From Jiangella endophytica (lineage in GTDB: Bacteria > Actinomycetota > Actinomycetes > Jiangellales > Jiangellaceae), in assembly GCF_003427025.1 (NCBI RefSeq), contig NZ_QVAI01000019.1:94301-158300 (forward strand): DNA of 64,000 nt. Reading direction: 5' to 3'. Within the stretch, counting starts at the first letter, position 1. Each line of letters opens with the position of its first letter. Position numbers and translations under genes: made by a program. The notes beneath the pieces are model-generated. The model was not told the DNA's origin. It did no database searches and saw only the letters and a list, made by a program, of their open reading frames with translations. This document shows positions 7,912 to 16,097 of this stretch, piece by piece.

Positions 7912-10032
7912 ATGTTCGATAAAGTGCTACTAGCTGCTACGCCGCCGGGCGCTCGTCCGGCGGCGGGGCCGCTCGTGGTGTGGCATCCGGACACCTTCGA
8001 CTGGGTGCGGCTCGAGCCGGCCGATCTGCTCGCCGACTCCGTCGAGCCGGGGTTCCTGGAGCGGTCGGCCCGGGTGCTGCCCGCCGATGCGGAGCGCACG
8101 CCGACGGGTCCTGAGCTGGCCGCCGTCCTGGCCGCGTTCGACGCCGGCTCGGCCGGTGCGTACGACCTCGTCGAGGCGGCCGCCGGGTGGGCGCGGCTGG
8201 CGGCCTGGGTTGCCGCCGGCGAGGCCGACGTGCTCGCCGAGCTGACCACGCGTCATGAGCTGCGACCCGCCGAGTCCACCTGCCGGTCGGTCCATCCGGT
8301 CACCGTCACCGCGGTCGAGGTGGCGGGGCGGTGCCAGCGCACGGTCAAGCAGGCCGAGAACCTGGTCGGCCACTCCGTCCAGTTGGTCGACGACTTCGCC
8401 AGCACCCACGCCGCGTTGTCGGCGGGGTTGATCGACCTGCGCCGGGCGCGCGTCATCACCGACGAGCTGGGCGGCCAGGACCCCGCGGTGCGTGAGCTGG
8501 TCGAGGCCGACGTCCTTCCCGAGGCGCCGTTCATCGATGCGGTGGCGCTGCGCAAGCTGATCAAGCGGCGGCTGCATCAGCTGGCGCCGGTCGAGACCGC
8601 TGAACGCAACCGCGTCGCCCGCGACGGCCGCTACGTCGCGGTCACGCCGGCATCGGACGGCATGGCGTTCCTCGAGGCGTTGCTGCCGGCCGAGGACGCC
8701 ACGGCGCTGCACACGGCGTTGAACTCGGCCGCGGCCGACGCCAAACGCGCCGACGCGGCGGCGGGGTTGCCCGTCCGGCCCCACGACCATCGGCGCGCCG
8801 ACGCGCTGGCGGAGCTCGCGTGGGCCGCCCTGGCTGCCTGCGCCGATGTTGCGGGTGGCGGTGCTGCGGGCGGTGGTGCTGCGGGCGGCGGTGCTGCGGG
8901 CGGTGGTGCTGCGGGCGGTGGTGCTGCGGGCGGTGGTGCTGCGGGTGGCGGTGCGGGCCGCACCTTGGTCGCCCACGCTGCCGACACCGACCATCCGGTC
9001 GCCCACGCTGCCGACGCCGACCATCCGGTCGCCCACGCTGCCGACGCCCACCGTCCCGACGGCCGCGGTGCGGGCGTCGGCGGTGCGGGTCATGCCGCAG
9101 GCGTGGACCGCGCCAGGGGCCAGGCGCGGGCTCGCGCGACCTCGGCCGCCTCTCCTGGCATCGCGACCGGCACCGCGGGGGCGGGCCAGTTGGATCGGGG
9201 CGGCGGTGGCTGGCCTGGCGGGCCGCCGGCAGGAGCAACCACCGCGGCGACCACCACCGCGGCGACCACGACCGCGACCACCGCAGCGGCGACCACGACC
9301 GCGACCACCGCAGCGGCGACCACGGCCGCGACCACCACCGCGACCACCACCGCGGCGGCCGCGCCACCCATGGCCGGCGCGGGCGGCGAGTCCACCGGTG
9401 CCGCACCGCGCGCCGACGCGAGTGGCCCGCGCGGGTCCGCTCTGCGTGCCGGCGCGGGCGGCGAGTCCGCTGGCGCCGCACCGCGTGCCGGTGCGGGTGG
9501 CCCACGCCAGCGCGCGCCGCGTGCCGGTGCGGGTGGGGTCGGCCGTCCTGCTGCGCGGTCCACACGGCGGCGGTCCGTCAGCGTGCACGTCACCGTCCCG
9601 TTCACGACGCTGACGGGGCTGAGCGACGAGCCGGGCGAGCTGGAGGGCTACGGGCCCATCCCCGCTCACGTCGCCCGGGCGCTCGCTGCCGAGGGCGTGT
9701 GGACGTGGCTGCGTGCCGACCCCGCCACGGGGCAGCTCCTCGACCTCGGCAGGACGAGGTACCGGCCGAGCAGGGCACTGGCCCGGTTCATCACCGCCCG
9801 CGACCGCACGTGCCGCATGCCCGGCTGCCACCGATCGGCCCGAGCCGCCGACATCGACCACATCGTCCCGTTCGCCGCCGGCGGCCCCACCAGTCGCGCG
9901 AACCTCCAGGCGCTCTGCGAGACCCACCACCTGATCAAGCACCTCGGCCGCTGGAGCGCCGAGCGACGCCCCGGCGGATCGACGCGATGGACCAGCCCTA
10001 CCGGGCACCGATACCTGAAGCGCCCGGGCTGA
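7912..10032 (+). CDS. DUF222/HNH endonuclease domain protein (13E12 family)
   Basis: The 706-residue protein belongs to the 13E12 repeat family common in actinomycetes. An N-terminal DUF222 region spans roughly residues 1-300 (LTTRHELRPAESTCRSVHPV, then LIDLRRARVITDEL). The C-terminal HNH nuclease motif includes CRMPGCHRSA, IDHIVPFAAGGPTS and LCETHH. Between them lie about 170 residues of low-complexity sequence absent from ordinary members: AAGGG pentapeptides, three copies of a 10-residue unit around PVAHAADADH, and a long Thr/Ala run. Family function is unproven; mobile or self-spreading behaviour has been suggested. Confidence 0.88.
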   Translation: MFDKVLLAATPPGARPAAGPLVVWHPDTFDWVRLEPADLLADSVEPGFLERSARVLPADAERTPTGPELAAVLAAFDAGSAGAYDLVEAAAGWARLAAWVAAGEADVLAELTTRHELRPAESTCRSVHPVTVTAVEVAGRCQRTVKQAENLVGHSVQLVDDFASTHAALSAGLIDLRRARVITDELGGQDPAVRELVEADVLPEAPFIDAVALRKLIKRRLHQLAPVETAERNRVARDGRYVAVTPASDGMAFLEALLPAEDATALHTALNSAAADAKRADAAAGLPVRPHDHRRADALAELAWAALAACADVAGGGAAGGGAAGGGAAGGGAAGGGAAGGGAAGGGAGRTLVAHAADTDHPVAHAADADHPVAHAADAHRPDGRGAGVGGAGHAAGVDRARGQARARATSAASPGIATGTAGAGQLDRGGGGWPGGPPAGATTAATTTAATTTATTAAATTTATTAAATTAATTTATTTAAAAPPMAGAGGESTGAAPRADASGPRGSALRAGAGGESAGAAPRAGAGGPRQRAPRAGAGGVGRPAARSTRRRSVSVHVTVPFTTLTGLSDEPGELEGYGPIPAHVARALAAEGVWTWLRADPATGQLLDLGRTRYRPSRALARFITARDRTCRMPGCHRSARAADIDHIVPFAAGGPTSRANLQALCETHHLIKHLGRWSAERRPGGSTRWTSPTGHRYLKRPG
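8848..9360 (+). repeat. Tandem repeat arrays inside the DUF222-HNH gene
   Basis: Three arrays follow one another in frame. A 15-base unit encoding AAGGG is repeated about seven times near 8850-8960. A 30-base unit encoding about PVAHAADADH occurs three times near 8971-9058. A Thr/Ala-coding array of ACC, ACG and GCG codons runs near 9238-9357. All units are multiples of three, so copy-number change would keep the frame. These arrays also create long false ORFs on the other strand. Confidence 0.85.
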
Positions 10033-10079
10033 CCGATTTCTCCAAGCGCGCGGCCGCCGCATCGGGCCACGATGGTCGC

Positions 10080-10493
10080 ATGAACGCGATGACCGTGACC
10101 CCGAAGCTCGTCGTCGACGGGGCCGACCGTGCCCTCGACTTCTACCGCCGCGCGCTCGGCGCCGAGCCCGGCGTCCGGTACGCCGGGCCCGGCGGCAAGG
10201 TGGTCTACGCCGAGTTCCGGCTCGGCGCCGGCCTGCTGTCGATCAAGGACGCCGACGCGCACGATCCGGCCGCCGGCGCCCTGTTCACGCTCGAGGTCGC
10301 CGACCCGGACGCCCTCGGAGCCGCCCTGGAGCGGGCCGGGGCGACCGTCGTCTTCCCGATCGACGACCAGCCGTACGGTATGCGCCAGGGCCGGCTCCGC
10401 GACCCGTTCGGCATCCAGTGGATCGTCTCGCGACCGGCCGAGGACCTCAGCGCCGACGAGGTGCAGCGACGGCTGGACGCGCATCCGGGCTGA
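10080..10493 (+). CDS. VOC (glyoxalase/PhnB-like) family protein
   Basis: The 137-residue protein has the paired beta-alpha-beta-beta-beta pattern of the VOC superfamily: VVDGADRALDFYRRALGAEP at the start, FTLEVADPDALGAALERAGA in the middle and GMRQGRLRDPFGIQWIVSRP at the end. The DPFG motif is typical of PhnB-like members. VOC proteins include metal-dependent isomerases, dioxygenases and resistance proteins; the specific role is not readable. Its last 47 bases overlap the convergent anthranilate synthase gene. Confidence 0.85.
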   Translation: MNAMTVTPKLVVDGADRALDFYRRALGAEPGVRYAGPGGKVVYAEFRLGAGLLSIKDADAHDPAAGALFTLEVADPDALGAALERAGATVVFPIDDQPYGMRQGRLRDPFGIQWIVSRPAEDLSADEVQRRLDAHPG

Positions 10494-12396
10494 GCACGCC
10501 CGTCACCAGCTCCGCCAGCAGGTCGATCCCCTCGGTGGACAGGATCGACTCCAGATGGAACTGCACCGACGCGAACCCGGCGCCGCGCAGCGCGAACACC
10601 TCACCGGTCTCCGGCTGCGCCGCGGCCTCGACGCCGGGCGGCAGGACGGCGCCGTCGGCCAGCCGGGCCGCGTAGGTGTTGTAGAACCCGACCCGGGTCT
10701 CGCGGCCGAACAACGGCACCGGCCGCTGCGTGCCCTGGTACGGCTGCGGCAGTAGCCCGAGCGGCAGCCCGACCAGCCCGGCCAGCACCTGGTGACTCAG
10801 GCAGACGGCGAGCAGGGGGCGCTGCGCGGCCAGCCGAGCCCGGACGACGTCGTGCAGCCGGGCGATGCGCGGGTCGGCGACGTCGCGCGGGTCGCCGGGG
10901 CCGGGGCCGGCCAGCAGCAGGTCGTACGCGTCGCCGGTCGCCGGGCCGACCTCGGACCAACGCCGGACCTCCGCCCGCATCCCGAGCCGGCGCAGCAGAT
11001 GCGCCAGCATCGCCGTCCACCGGTCCTCGGCGTCGACGATCAGCACCGACCGCCCGGCCAGCGCGGGCCGCTCGTCCTGGCCCTGCGGCCGCAGCCAGAA
11101 CGGCGCCAGCGTGCGGTTGCGCACGGTCAGCGCGGCAGCGACCTCGGGATGGTCCGCGAAGGACGGGCGGTCGTCCGTGAGCGTGGGACGGTTGTCCGCG
11201 AGCGCGGGACGGTCGTCCGTGAGCGCGGGGCGGTCGTCCGCGAACGACGCTACGGCCGCCTCGCGCACCCCGAGCGCCGTCAGCACCCCGGCCGCCTTCG
11301 CGTGCGTCTCGGCGACTTCGTGGCCGGCGACCGAGTGCCGCACGAGGGTCGCGCCGACCGGTACCCGCACCGTCCCGTCGGGCTCCAGGTAGGCGGTGCG
11401 GATGAGGATCGGCGCGTCGACGCTGAGCCGGTCGCCGGTGCCCTCGATCAGCGCTGCCACGCCCGCGTAGTACCCCCGCCCACCCACCTCATAGCGGGTG
11501 ATCACCCGAGCCGCGTTCTCCAGCGGCGACCCCGTCACCGTCGGGGCGAACATCGTCTCGCGCAGCACGTCGCGCACGTCCATCCGCGTCGTGCCCTCGA
11601 GCAGGTACTCGGTGTGGATGAGGTGGCTCATCTCGTTGAGGTAGGGCCCGAGCACGCGTCCGCCGTCCTCGCACACGGCGCTCATCATCTTCAGCTCCTC
11701 GTCGACCACCATGAACAGTTCCTCGGTCTCCTTCGGGTCGGCGAGGAACCGCAGCAGGTCGTCGGTGGTCGTGCCGCCGGCCGGAACCCGGTACGTGCCG
11801 CTGATCGGGTTCATCACGACGGTGCCGTCGTCGACGCTGACGTGCCGCTCGGGCGTCGCGCCGACCATCGTCACGTCGCCGGCGTGCACGACGAACGTCC
11901 AGTACGCGCCCGGTTCGCCGGTGAGCAGCCGGCCGAACAGCCGCAGCGCCGCCTGGGGCACCGATCCGGTGAGCCGGGCCAGGTAGTCGCGCCGGATGAC
12001 GAAGTTGGCGCCGGCGCCGCGGCCGATCTCGTCGCGGATGACCCGGCCGACGATGTCCGCGTACTCGTCGTCGGCGACGTCGAACCCGCCGGGCGCGACG
12101 TCGACGTCGCCGCCCACCGCGGCCAGGACCTCCGAACGGTCCAACGCGACCCGCGACCGCACCCGCAGGCAGCGCAACGGCGCGCCGTCGTCGTGGCACT
12201 CGAAGCCGCGCTCGGACAGCTGTCGGTACGGGATCAGCGCCAGCGTCGCCGGGCTGGCGTCGTCGGGCAGCGGGATCTCCGCGAGCCGGTCGACGTCGAC
12301 GAGGTCACCGAGCAGCAGTTCGACGCCGGGCCGGCCGGAGCGGGCGAGCAGCGCGAACGGCGGGGGCGCGGGATCGTCGAGCAGGTCGTCGAGCAT
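10447..12396 (-). CDS. Fused anthranilate synthase TrpE-TrpG (PhzE-like)
   Basis: The 649-residue protein joins a chorismate-binding domain (about residues 1-425; NPISGTYRVPAGG, then ENAARVITRYEVGGRGYY) to a type I glutamine amidotransferase (about 445-640). The GATase triad is visible: CLSHQ near residue 530 and FHLES near the end, with an oxyanion motif AGPGPGD. Such fusions make anthranilate, or ADIC in phenazine pathways; with a Trp-Trp leader upstream, tryptophan synthesis is the better guess. The linker holds an unusual repeat of about seven residues (DDRPALA/T, five rough copies). The start at 12396 follows GGAAGGA. Confidence 0.9.
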   Translation of the reverse strand: MLDDLLDDPAPPPFALLARSGRPGVELLLGDLVDVDRLAEIPLPDDASPATLALIPYRQLSERGFECHDDGAPLRCLRVRSRVALDRSEVLAAVGGDVDVAPGGFDVADDEYADIVGRVIRDEIGRGAGANFVIRRDYLARLTGSVPQAALRLFGRLLTGEPGAYWTFVVHAGDVTMVGATPERHVSVDDGTVVMNPISGTYRVPAGGTTTDDLLRFLADPKETEELFMVVDEELKMMSAVCEDGGRVLGPYLNEMSHLIHTEYLLEGTTRMDVRDVLRETMFAPTVTGSPLENAARVITRYEVGGRGYYAGVAALIEGTGDRLSVDAPILIRTAYLEPDGTVRVPVGATLVRHSVAGHEVAETHAKAAGVLTALGVREAAVASFADDRPALTDDRPALADNRPTLTDDRPSFADHPEVAAALTVRNRTLAPFWLRPQGQDERPALAGRSVLIVDAEDRWTAMLAHLLRRLGMRAEVRRWSEVGPATGDAYDLLLAGPGPGDPRDVADPRIARLHDVVRARLAAQRPLLAVCLSHQVLAGLVGLPLGLLPQPYQGTQRPVPLFGRETRVGFYNTYAARLADGAVLPPGVEAAAQPETGEVFALRGAGFASVQFHLESILSTEGIDLLAELVTGVLSPDARPAVAAPRRR

Positions 12397-12451
12397 GGAC
12401 GTTCCTTCCGGTCGAGCCTCGACCGGGGCGGGACGGTGCCGGACACGACAA

Positions 12452-12509
12452 CGACCGCCTCGGTGAGGCGGTCGCTTGCGTGGGGTACGCGAAGGGAATG
12501 GGCCGCCTA
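12452..12509 (-). terminator. Trp attenuator ahead of the TrpE-TrpG fusion
   Basis: Read on the minus strand, the leader end forms CCGCCT-CCT-AGGCGG overlapping the leader stop. Further on, a ten-pair hairpin lies at 12465-12474 with 12452-12461 (GACCGCCTC, three-base loop, GAGGCGGTC). The AGGCGG of the first hairpin can instead pair with the CCGCCT of the second, giving mutually exclusive folds. A ribosome stalled on the Trp-Trp codons would block the first hairpin and favour antitermination. The T-tract is weak, as is usual in actinomycetes. Confidence 0.75.
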
Positions 12510-12548
12510 GGAGGCGGGCCACCACATGCCGAGCACGGTCGCGTACAT
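12507..12548 (-). CDS. trpL: trp leader peptide
   Basis: A 13-residue ORF reads MYATVLGMWWPAS, with tandem Trp codons four codons before the stop. It lies 110 bases upstream of the TrpE-TrpG fusion and immediately before the attenuator hairpins. TAAGGT seven bases before the ATG could be a -10 box, which would make the transcript leaderless. Tandem-Trp leaders before fused anthranilate synthase genes are known in Streptomyces; this instance is identified from sequence alone. Confidence 0.88.
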   Translation of the reverse strand: MYATVLGMWWPAS

Positions 12549-12564
12549 GCCGCAGACCTTAGCA

Positions 12565-13578
12565 TCACGACGTCGGGGGCGGCGGCTGTTCCGGCACCGG
12601 CCGGACGCCGTTCGCCTCCGCCGCCGGCGGGACGCGCTCCGCCGCCGGCGGGACGGCCTCCGCCGCCGGCGGGACGGGCTCCGCCGCCGGCGGGACGGGC
12701 TCCGCCGCTGGCGGGATGGCCTCAGCCGCGGGTGGGGCCGCCCCCGCCGCGGGCGGGACAGCCGGCGGGGTGGCCGGCGGGGCGGCCGGCGGGGTGGCCG
12801 GCCGGGCGGCGGCCGGTGGCTGTTCGGTCGCATGCTCCAGGAAGCGCAGCAGCTCGACCGGGAACGGCAGCACGACCGTCGAGTTCTTCTCCGCGGCGAC
12901 CTCGACGATGGTCTGCAACAGTCGAAGCTGCAGCGCCGCCGGGGTCTCCGCCATGGTGGAGGCGGCCGAGGCGAGCTTGTGCGACGCCTGGAGTTCACCG
13001 TCGGCGGTGATGACCCGCGACCGCCGCTCCCGCTCCGCCTCGGCCTGTCGTGACATCGAGCGCTTCATCGCCTCAGGCAGCGCGACGTCCTTGATCTCGA
13101 CCCGGTCGATCTCGATGCCCCAGCCGACGGCCGGGCTGTCGATCATCAGCTCGAGGCCCTGGTTCAGAGCCTCGCGGTTGGACAGCAGATCGTCCAGCTC
13201 GCTCTTGCCGATGATCGAGCGCAGTGACGTCTGCGCCACCTGCGACACGGCGAACTCGTAGTCCTGCACCTCGACGACGGCCTCGACGGGGTCGTGCACC
13301 CGGAAGTAGACGACGGCGTCGACGCGCACCGTGACGTTGTCGCGGGTGATGCCGTCCTGCGCCGGGATCGGCAGCGTGATGATCTGCACGTTGACCTTGC
13401 GCATCTGGTCGACGAACGGAGCGATCCACGCGAATCCGGGCCCGCGCGGCGACCCGTGCACCTTGCCGAACCGGAACACGACGCCACGCTCGAACTGACG
13501 GACGACGCGGGCGCTCGCGCCGTACCAGACGAGGCCGAGGATCACCACAACGGTGAGGATCGCGAATAGCGCACCCAT
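12565..13578 (-). CDS. Slipin/SPFH (band 7) family membrane protein
   Basis: This 337-residue protein has one N-terminal membrane helix (LFAILTVVVILGLVWYGASA) and then an SPFH domain (ERGVVFRFGKVHG..., ITLPIPAQDGITRDNVTVRVDAVVYFRV) ending in a coiled region (AMKRSMSRQAEAERERRSRV). Slipins scaffold membrane microdomains and are often linked to stress-protease partners, none of which is adjacent here. The last 80 residues are Pro/Ala-rich with tandem VPPAAEP-like heptads. The trp leader begins 16 bases after its stop, so read-through into that unit is possible. Confidence 0.9.
   Translation of the reverse strand: MGALFAILTVVVILGLVWYGASARVVRQFERGVVFRFGKVHGSPRGPGFAWIAPFVDQMRKVNVQIITLPIPAQDGITRDNVTVRVDAVVYFRVHDPVEAVVEVQDYEFAVSQVAQTSLRSIIGKSELDDLLSNREALNQGLELMIDSPAVGWGIEIDRVEIKDVALPEAMKRSMSRQAEAERERRSRVITADGELQASHKLASAASTMAETPAALQLRLLQTIVEVAAEKNSTVVLPFPVELLRFLEHATEQPPAAARPATPPAAPPATPPAVPPAAGAAPPAAEAIPPAAEPVPPAAEPVPPAAEAVPPAAERVPPAAEANGVRPVPEQPPPPTS
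12613..12735 (-). repeat. 21-base tandem repeat in the slipin C-terminus
   Basis: About five copies of a 21-base unit encode the heptad VPPAAEP with changes at the last two residues. The unit length keeps the frame. The array continues into less regular Pro/Ala-rich sequence up to about 12810. It probably forms an extended flexible tail. Confidence 0.8.
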
Positions 13579-13657
13579 GCTGACCTCCTCGTCAGCGGTC
13601 CTTCTCTCTCGAGCGTACGCCCGTCTGTCAGCGCTGAGCGAACCCGTCGAAAAGCGG

Positions 13658-13686
13658 TTGTGAGTGAGTCCTCACTCACTTACCAT
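13658..13686 (+). promoter_or_regulatory. tetR promoter with operator in the spacer
   Basis: TTGTGA (13658-13663) and TACCAT (13681-13686) are 17 bases apart. A perfect inverted repeat, GTGAGTGAG (13660-13668) and CTCACTCAC (13671-13679) with a two-base centre, fills the spacer. The GTG start of the TetR gene lies six bases after the -10 box, so the transcript is predicted to be leaderless. The layout strongly suggests autorepression. Confidence 0.75.
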
Positions 13687-13692
13687 CGTGCC

Positions 13693-14298
13693 GTGGCCAC
13701 AGAGACGCGCCGGGCTCGCGCAACGCCCATGTCGCCCGATCAGCGACGTGCGGCGATCATCGACGCCACCCTGCCGTTGCTGCGTCAGCACGGCTTCGAC
13801 GTCAGCACCCGGCAGATCGCCGAGGCGGCCGGCATCGCCGAGGGCACCATCTTCCGGGTCTTCGACGACAAGGAGTCGCTGTTGCGGCAGGTCGTCGAGG
13901 CGGCCGTCGACCCCGGCGAGACCGAGCGGCGGCTGGCCGCCGTCGGTACCGACCTGCCGCTGGCCGACCGGCTGCTGGTTGTCGCGGAGATCCTGCACGA
14001 GCGGCTGACCAGCGTCTTCCAGCTGATGGCGGCCATCGGCTTCCGGCGGCCGCCGGGCGACGACGGCCGCCAGGTGACGCCGCGGCACGCCGGCATCACG
14101 GCCATCGTCGAGGACCTGCTCGAGCCCGACCGTGACCGGCTGCGGTTCCCGCCGTCCGAGGTGGCGCGGCGGCTGCGCATCCTGTCTTTCGCCGGCTTCC
14201 ACCCGCTCATCAACGACCACGAGCCGATGACGCCGGCCGAGGTCGTCGACCTGCTGCTGCACGGCGTCAGTCTCGAAGCGGGCGACCCGTCGCCCTGA
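13693..14298 (+). CDS. TetR family regulator
   Basis: The 201-residue protein has an N-terminal TetR helix-turn-helix (RRAAIIDATLPLLRQHGFDV, STRQIAEAAGIAEGTIFRVF, then DDKESLLRQVVEAA) and a helical ligand-binding domain. It is immediately upstream of two ABC exporter genes on the same strand, a common arrangement in which the regulator controls the exporter. The GTG at 13693 is chosen because it directly follows the promoter described above. The ligand is unknown. Confidence 0.9.
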   Translation: MATETRRARATPMSPDQRRAAIIDATLPLLRQHGFDVSTRQIAEAAGIAEGTIFRVFDDKESLLRQVVEAAVDPGETERRLAAVGTDLPLADRLLVVAEILHERLTSVFQLMAAIGFRRPPGDDGRQVTPRHAGITAIVEDLLEPDRDRLRFPPSEVARRLRILSFAGFHPLINDHEPMTPAEVVDLLLHGVSLEAGDPSP

Positions 14299-14363
14299 CC
14301 CCTCCGACTCGGGCACACGAAGCACCACGTCAGATTTCCGTTCCTCCAGTTCGGAGCCGTTCC

Positions 14364-16097
14364 ATGCTCATCACTCTGCTGCGGACGTACCTGCGTCCGT
14401 ACCGGCGATGGTTGACCGCAGTCGTCGTGCTGCAGTTCATCGGCACGCTGGCCTCGCTCTACCTGCCCAGCCTGAACGCCGACATCATCGACAACGGCAT
14501 CGCCCGCGGCGACACCGCGTACATCATGCGCACCGGCGGCTGGATGCTGGCGGCGACGCTGCTGCAGATCACCTGCACGGTCGGCGCGGTGTACTTCGGC
14601 GCGAAGACGGCCATGGCGTTCGGCCGCGACGTGCGGGCCGCCATCTTCCACCGCGTCGGCGAGTTCTCCGCGCGCGAGGTCGGCCGGTTCGGCGCGCCGT
14701 CGCTGATCACCCGCAACACCAACGACGTCCAGCAGGTCCAGATGCTGGTGCTGATGTCGTGCACGCTGCTGGTCACGGCGCCGATCATGGCCACGGGCGG
14801 CGTCATCATGGCGCTGCGCGAGGACGTGGGGCTGGCCTGGCTGCTGCTGATCTGCGTCCCGGCGCTGGTCCTCGGCATCGCGCTGATCGTGCGCCGCATG
14901 GTGCCCGGGTTCCGGCGCATGCAGGAGCGCATCGACAGCGTCAACCGGGTCATGCGCGAGCAGATCACCGGCATCCGGGTGGTCCGCGCGTTCGTCCGCG
15001 AGCGCTGGGAGCAGAGCCGGTTCGCCGTCGCCAACACCGCGCTCACCGAGACCTCTCTGTACGTCGGCCGGCTGATGGCGCTGATGTTCCCGTGGGTCAT
15101 GCTGATCTTCAACGTGTCCAGCGTGGCGGTGCTGTGGTTCGGCGCCGGTCGGGTGGACGACGGCCAGATGCAGATCGGCTCGCTGACGGCGTTCCTGACC
15201 TACCTCATCCAGATCCTGATGTCGGTCATGATGGCGACGTTCATGCTGGTCATGGTGCCGCGTGCGACCGTGTGCGCGGAGCGCATCGGCGAGGTGCTCG
15301 ACACCGAGTCGTCGGTCGTGCCGCCGGCCGAGCCGGTGACGTCGCTGCCGCGGAGCATCTCGCTGGAGCTGCGCGACGCCGAGTTCGCCTACCCGGGCGC
15401 CGAGTCGCCGGTGCTGCGCGACATCTCCTTCACCGTCGAGCCGGGCACCACCACCGCCGTCGTCGGCAGCACGGGCTCCGGCAAGACCACGCTGGTCAAC
15501 CTGGTGCCGCGGCTCATCGACGCGACGGCCGGCCAGGTGCTGGCCGGTGGCGTCGACGTCCGCCGGCTCGACCCGGAGGTGCTGCGCGAGCGGATCGGCC
15601 TGGTGCCGCAGAAGGCGTACCTGTTCTCCGGCACGGTCGCCAGCAACCTGCGCTACGGCAACCCCGACGCCACTGACGACGAGCTGTGGGAGGCGTTGCG
15701 GATCGCGCAGGCCGCCGACTTCGTCGCCGACATGTCCGAGGGCCTGGAGACGCCGATCGCGCAGGGTGGCACGAACGTGTCCGGCGGGCAGCGCCAGCGG
15801 CTGGCGATCGCCCGGGCGCTGGTCCGTCAACCCGGCATCTACCTGTTCGACGACTCGTTCTCGGCGCTCGACCTCGCCACCGACGCCCGGCTGCGGGCGG
15901 CGCTGCGACCGCACACCACGGACGCCGCGGTGGTCATCGTCGCGCAGCGGATCTCCACCGTCATCGACGCCGACCAGATCGTGGTGCTCGACGACGGCGC
16001 CGTCGTCGGGCTCGGCACACACGACGAGCTACTCGAGACCTGCCCGACCTACGCCGAGATCGTCGAGTCCCAGCTGACCGCGGAGGAGGCCGCATGA
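14364..16097 (+). CDS. ABC exporter half-transporter with degenerate ATP site
   Basis: The 577-residue protein has a six-helix membrane domain (about residues 15-310) and an ATPase domain with Walker [11 protein letters not shown] and signature [15 protein letters not shown]. Its Walker B reads [11 protein letters not shown], with Asp where the catalytic Glu is expected. That is typical of one half of heterodimeric multidrug exporters of the BmrCD/TM287-288 kind. The next gene overlaps its stop and supplies the canonical Glu. It probably exports a drug or lipid under TetR control; substrate unknown. Confidence 0.93.
   Translation: MLITLLRTYLRPYRRWLTAVVVLQFIGTLASLYLPSLNADIIDNGIARGDTAYIMRTGGWMLAATLLQITCTVGAVYFGAKTAMAFGRDVRAAIFHRVGEFSAREVGRFGAPSLITRNTNDVQQVQMLVLMSCTLLVTAPIMATGGVIMALREDVGLAWLLLICVPALVLGIALIVRRMVPGFRRMQERIDSVNRVMREQITGIRVVRAFVRERWEQSRFAVANTALTETSLYVGRLMALMFPWVMLIFNVSSVAVLWFGAGRVDDGQMQIGSLTAFLTYLIQILMSVMMATFMLVMVPRATVCAERIGEVLDTESSVVPPAEPVTSLPRSISLELRDAEFAYPGAESPVLRDISFTVEPGTTTAVVGSTGSGKTTLVNLVPRLIDATAGQVLAGGVDVRRLDPEVLRERIGLVPQKAYLFSGTVASNLRYGNPDATDDELWEALRIAQAADFVADMSEGLETPIAQGGTNVSGGQRQRLAIARALVRQPGIYLFDDSFSALDLATDARLRAALRPHTTDAAVVIVAQRISTVIDADQIVVLDDGAVVGLGTHDELLETCPTYAEIVESQLTAEEAA

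Noticed and set aside
7930..10062. Long minus-strand ORF opposite the DUF222-HNH gene
   Set aside because: It arises from the repeat arrays read backwards; the DUF222 and HNH motifs are on the + strand and the promoter fits that gene.
10792..12510. Long + strand ORF opposite the TrpE-TrpG fusion
   Set aside because: It is the shadow of the real minus-strand gene; no ribosome binding site or domain pattern, and His/Arg/Gly-rich composition typical of antisense frames in GC-rich DNA.
12900..13100. CRISPR-like array in the repeat-rich slipin region
   Set aside because: Repeats are contiguous 21-base coding units without spacers, not direct repeats with unique spacers.
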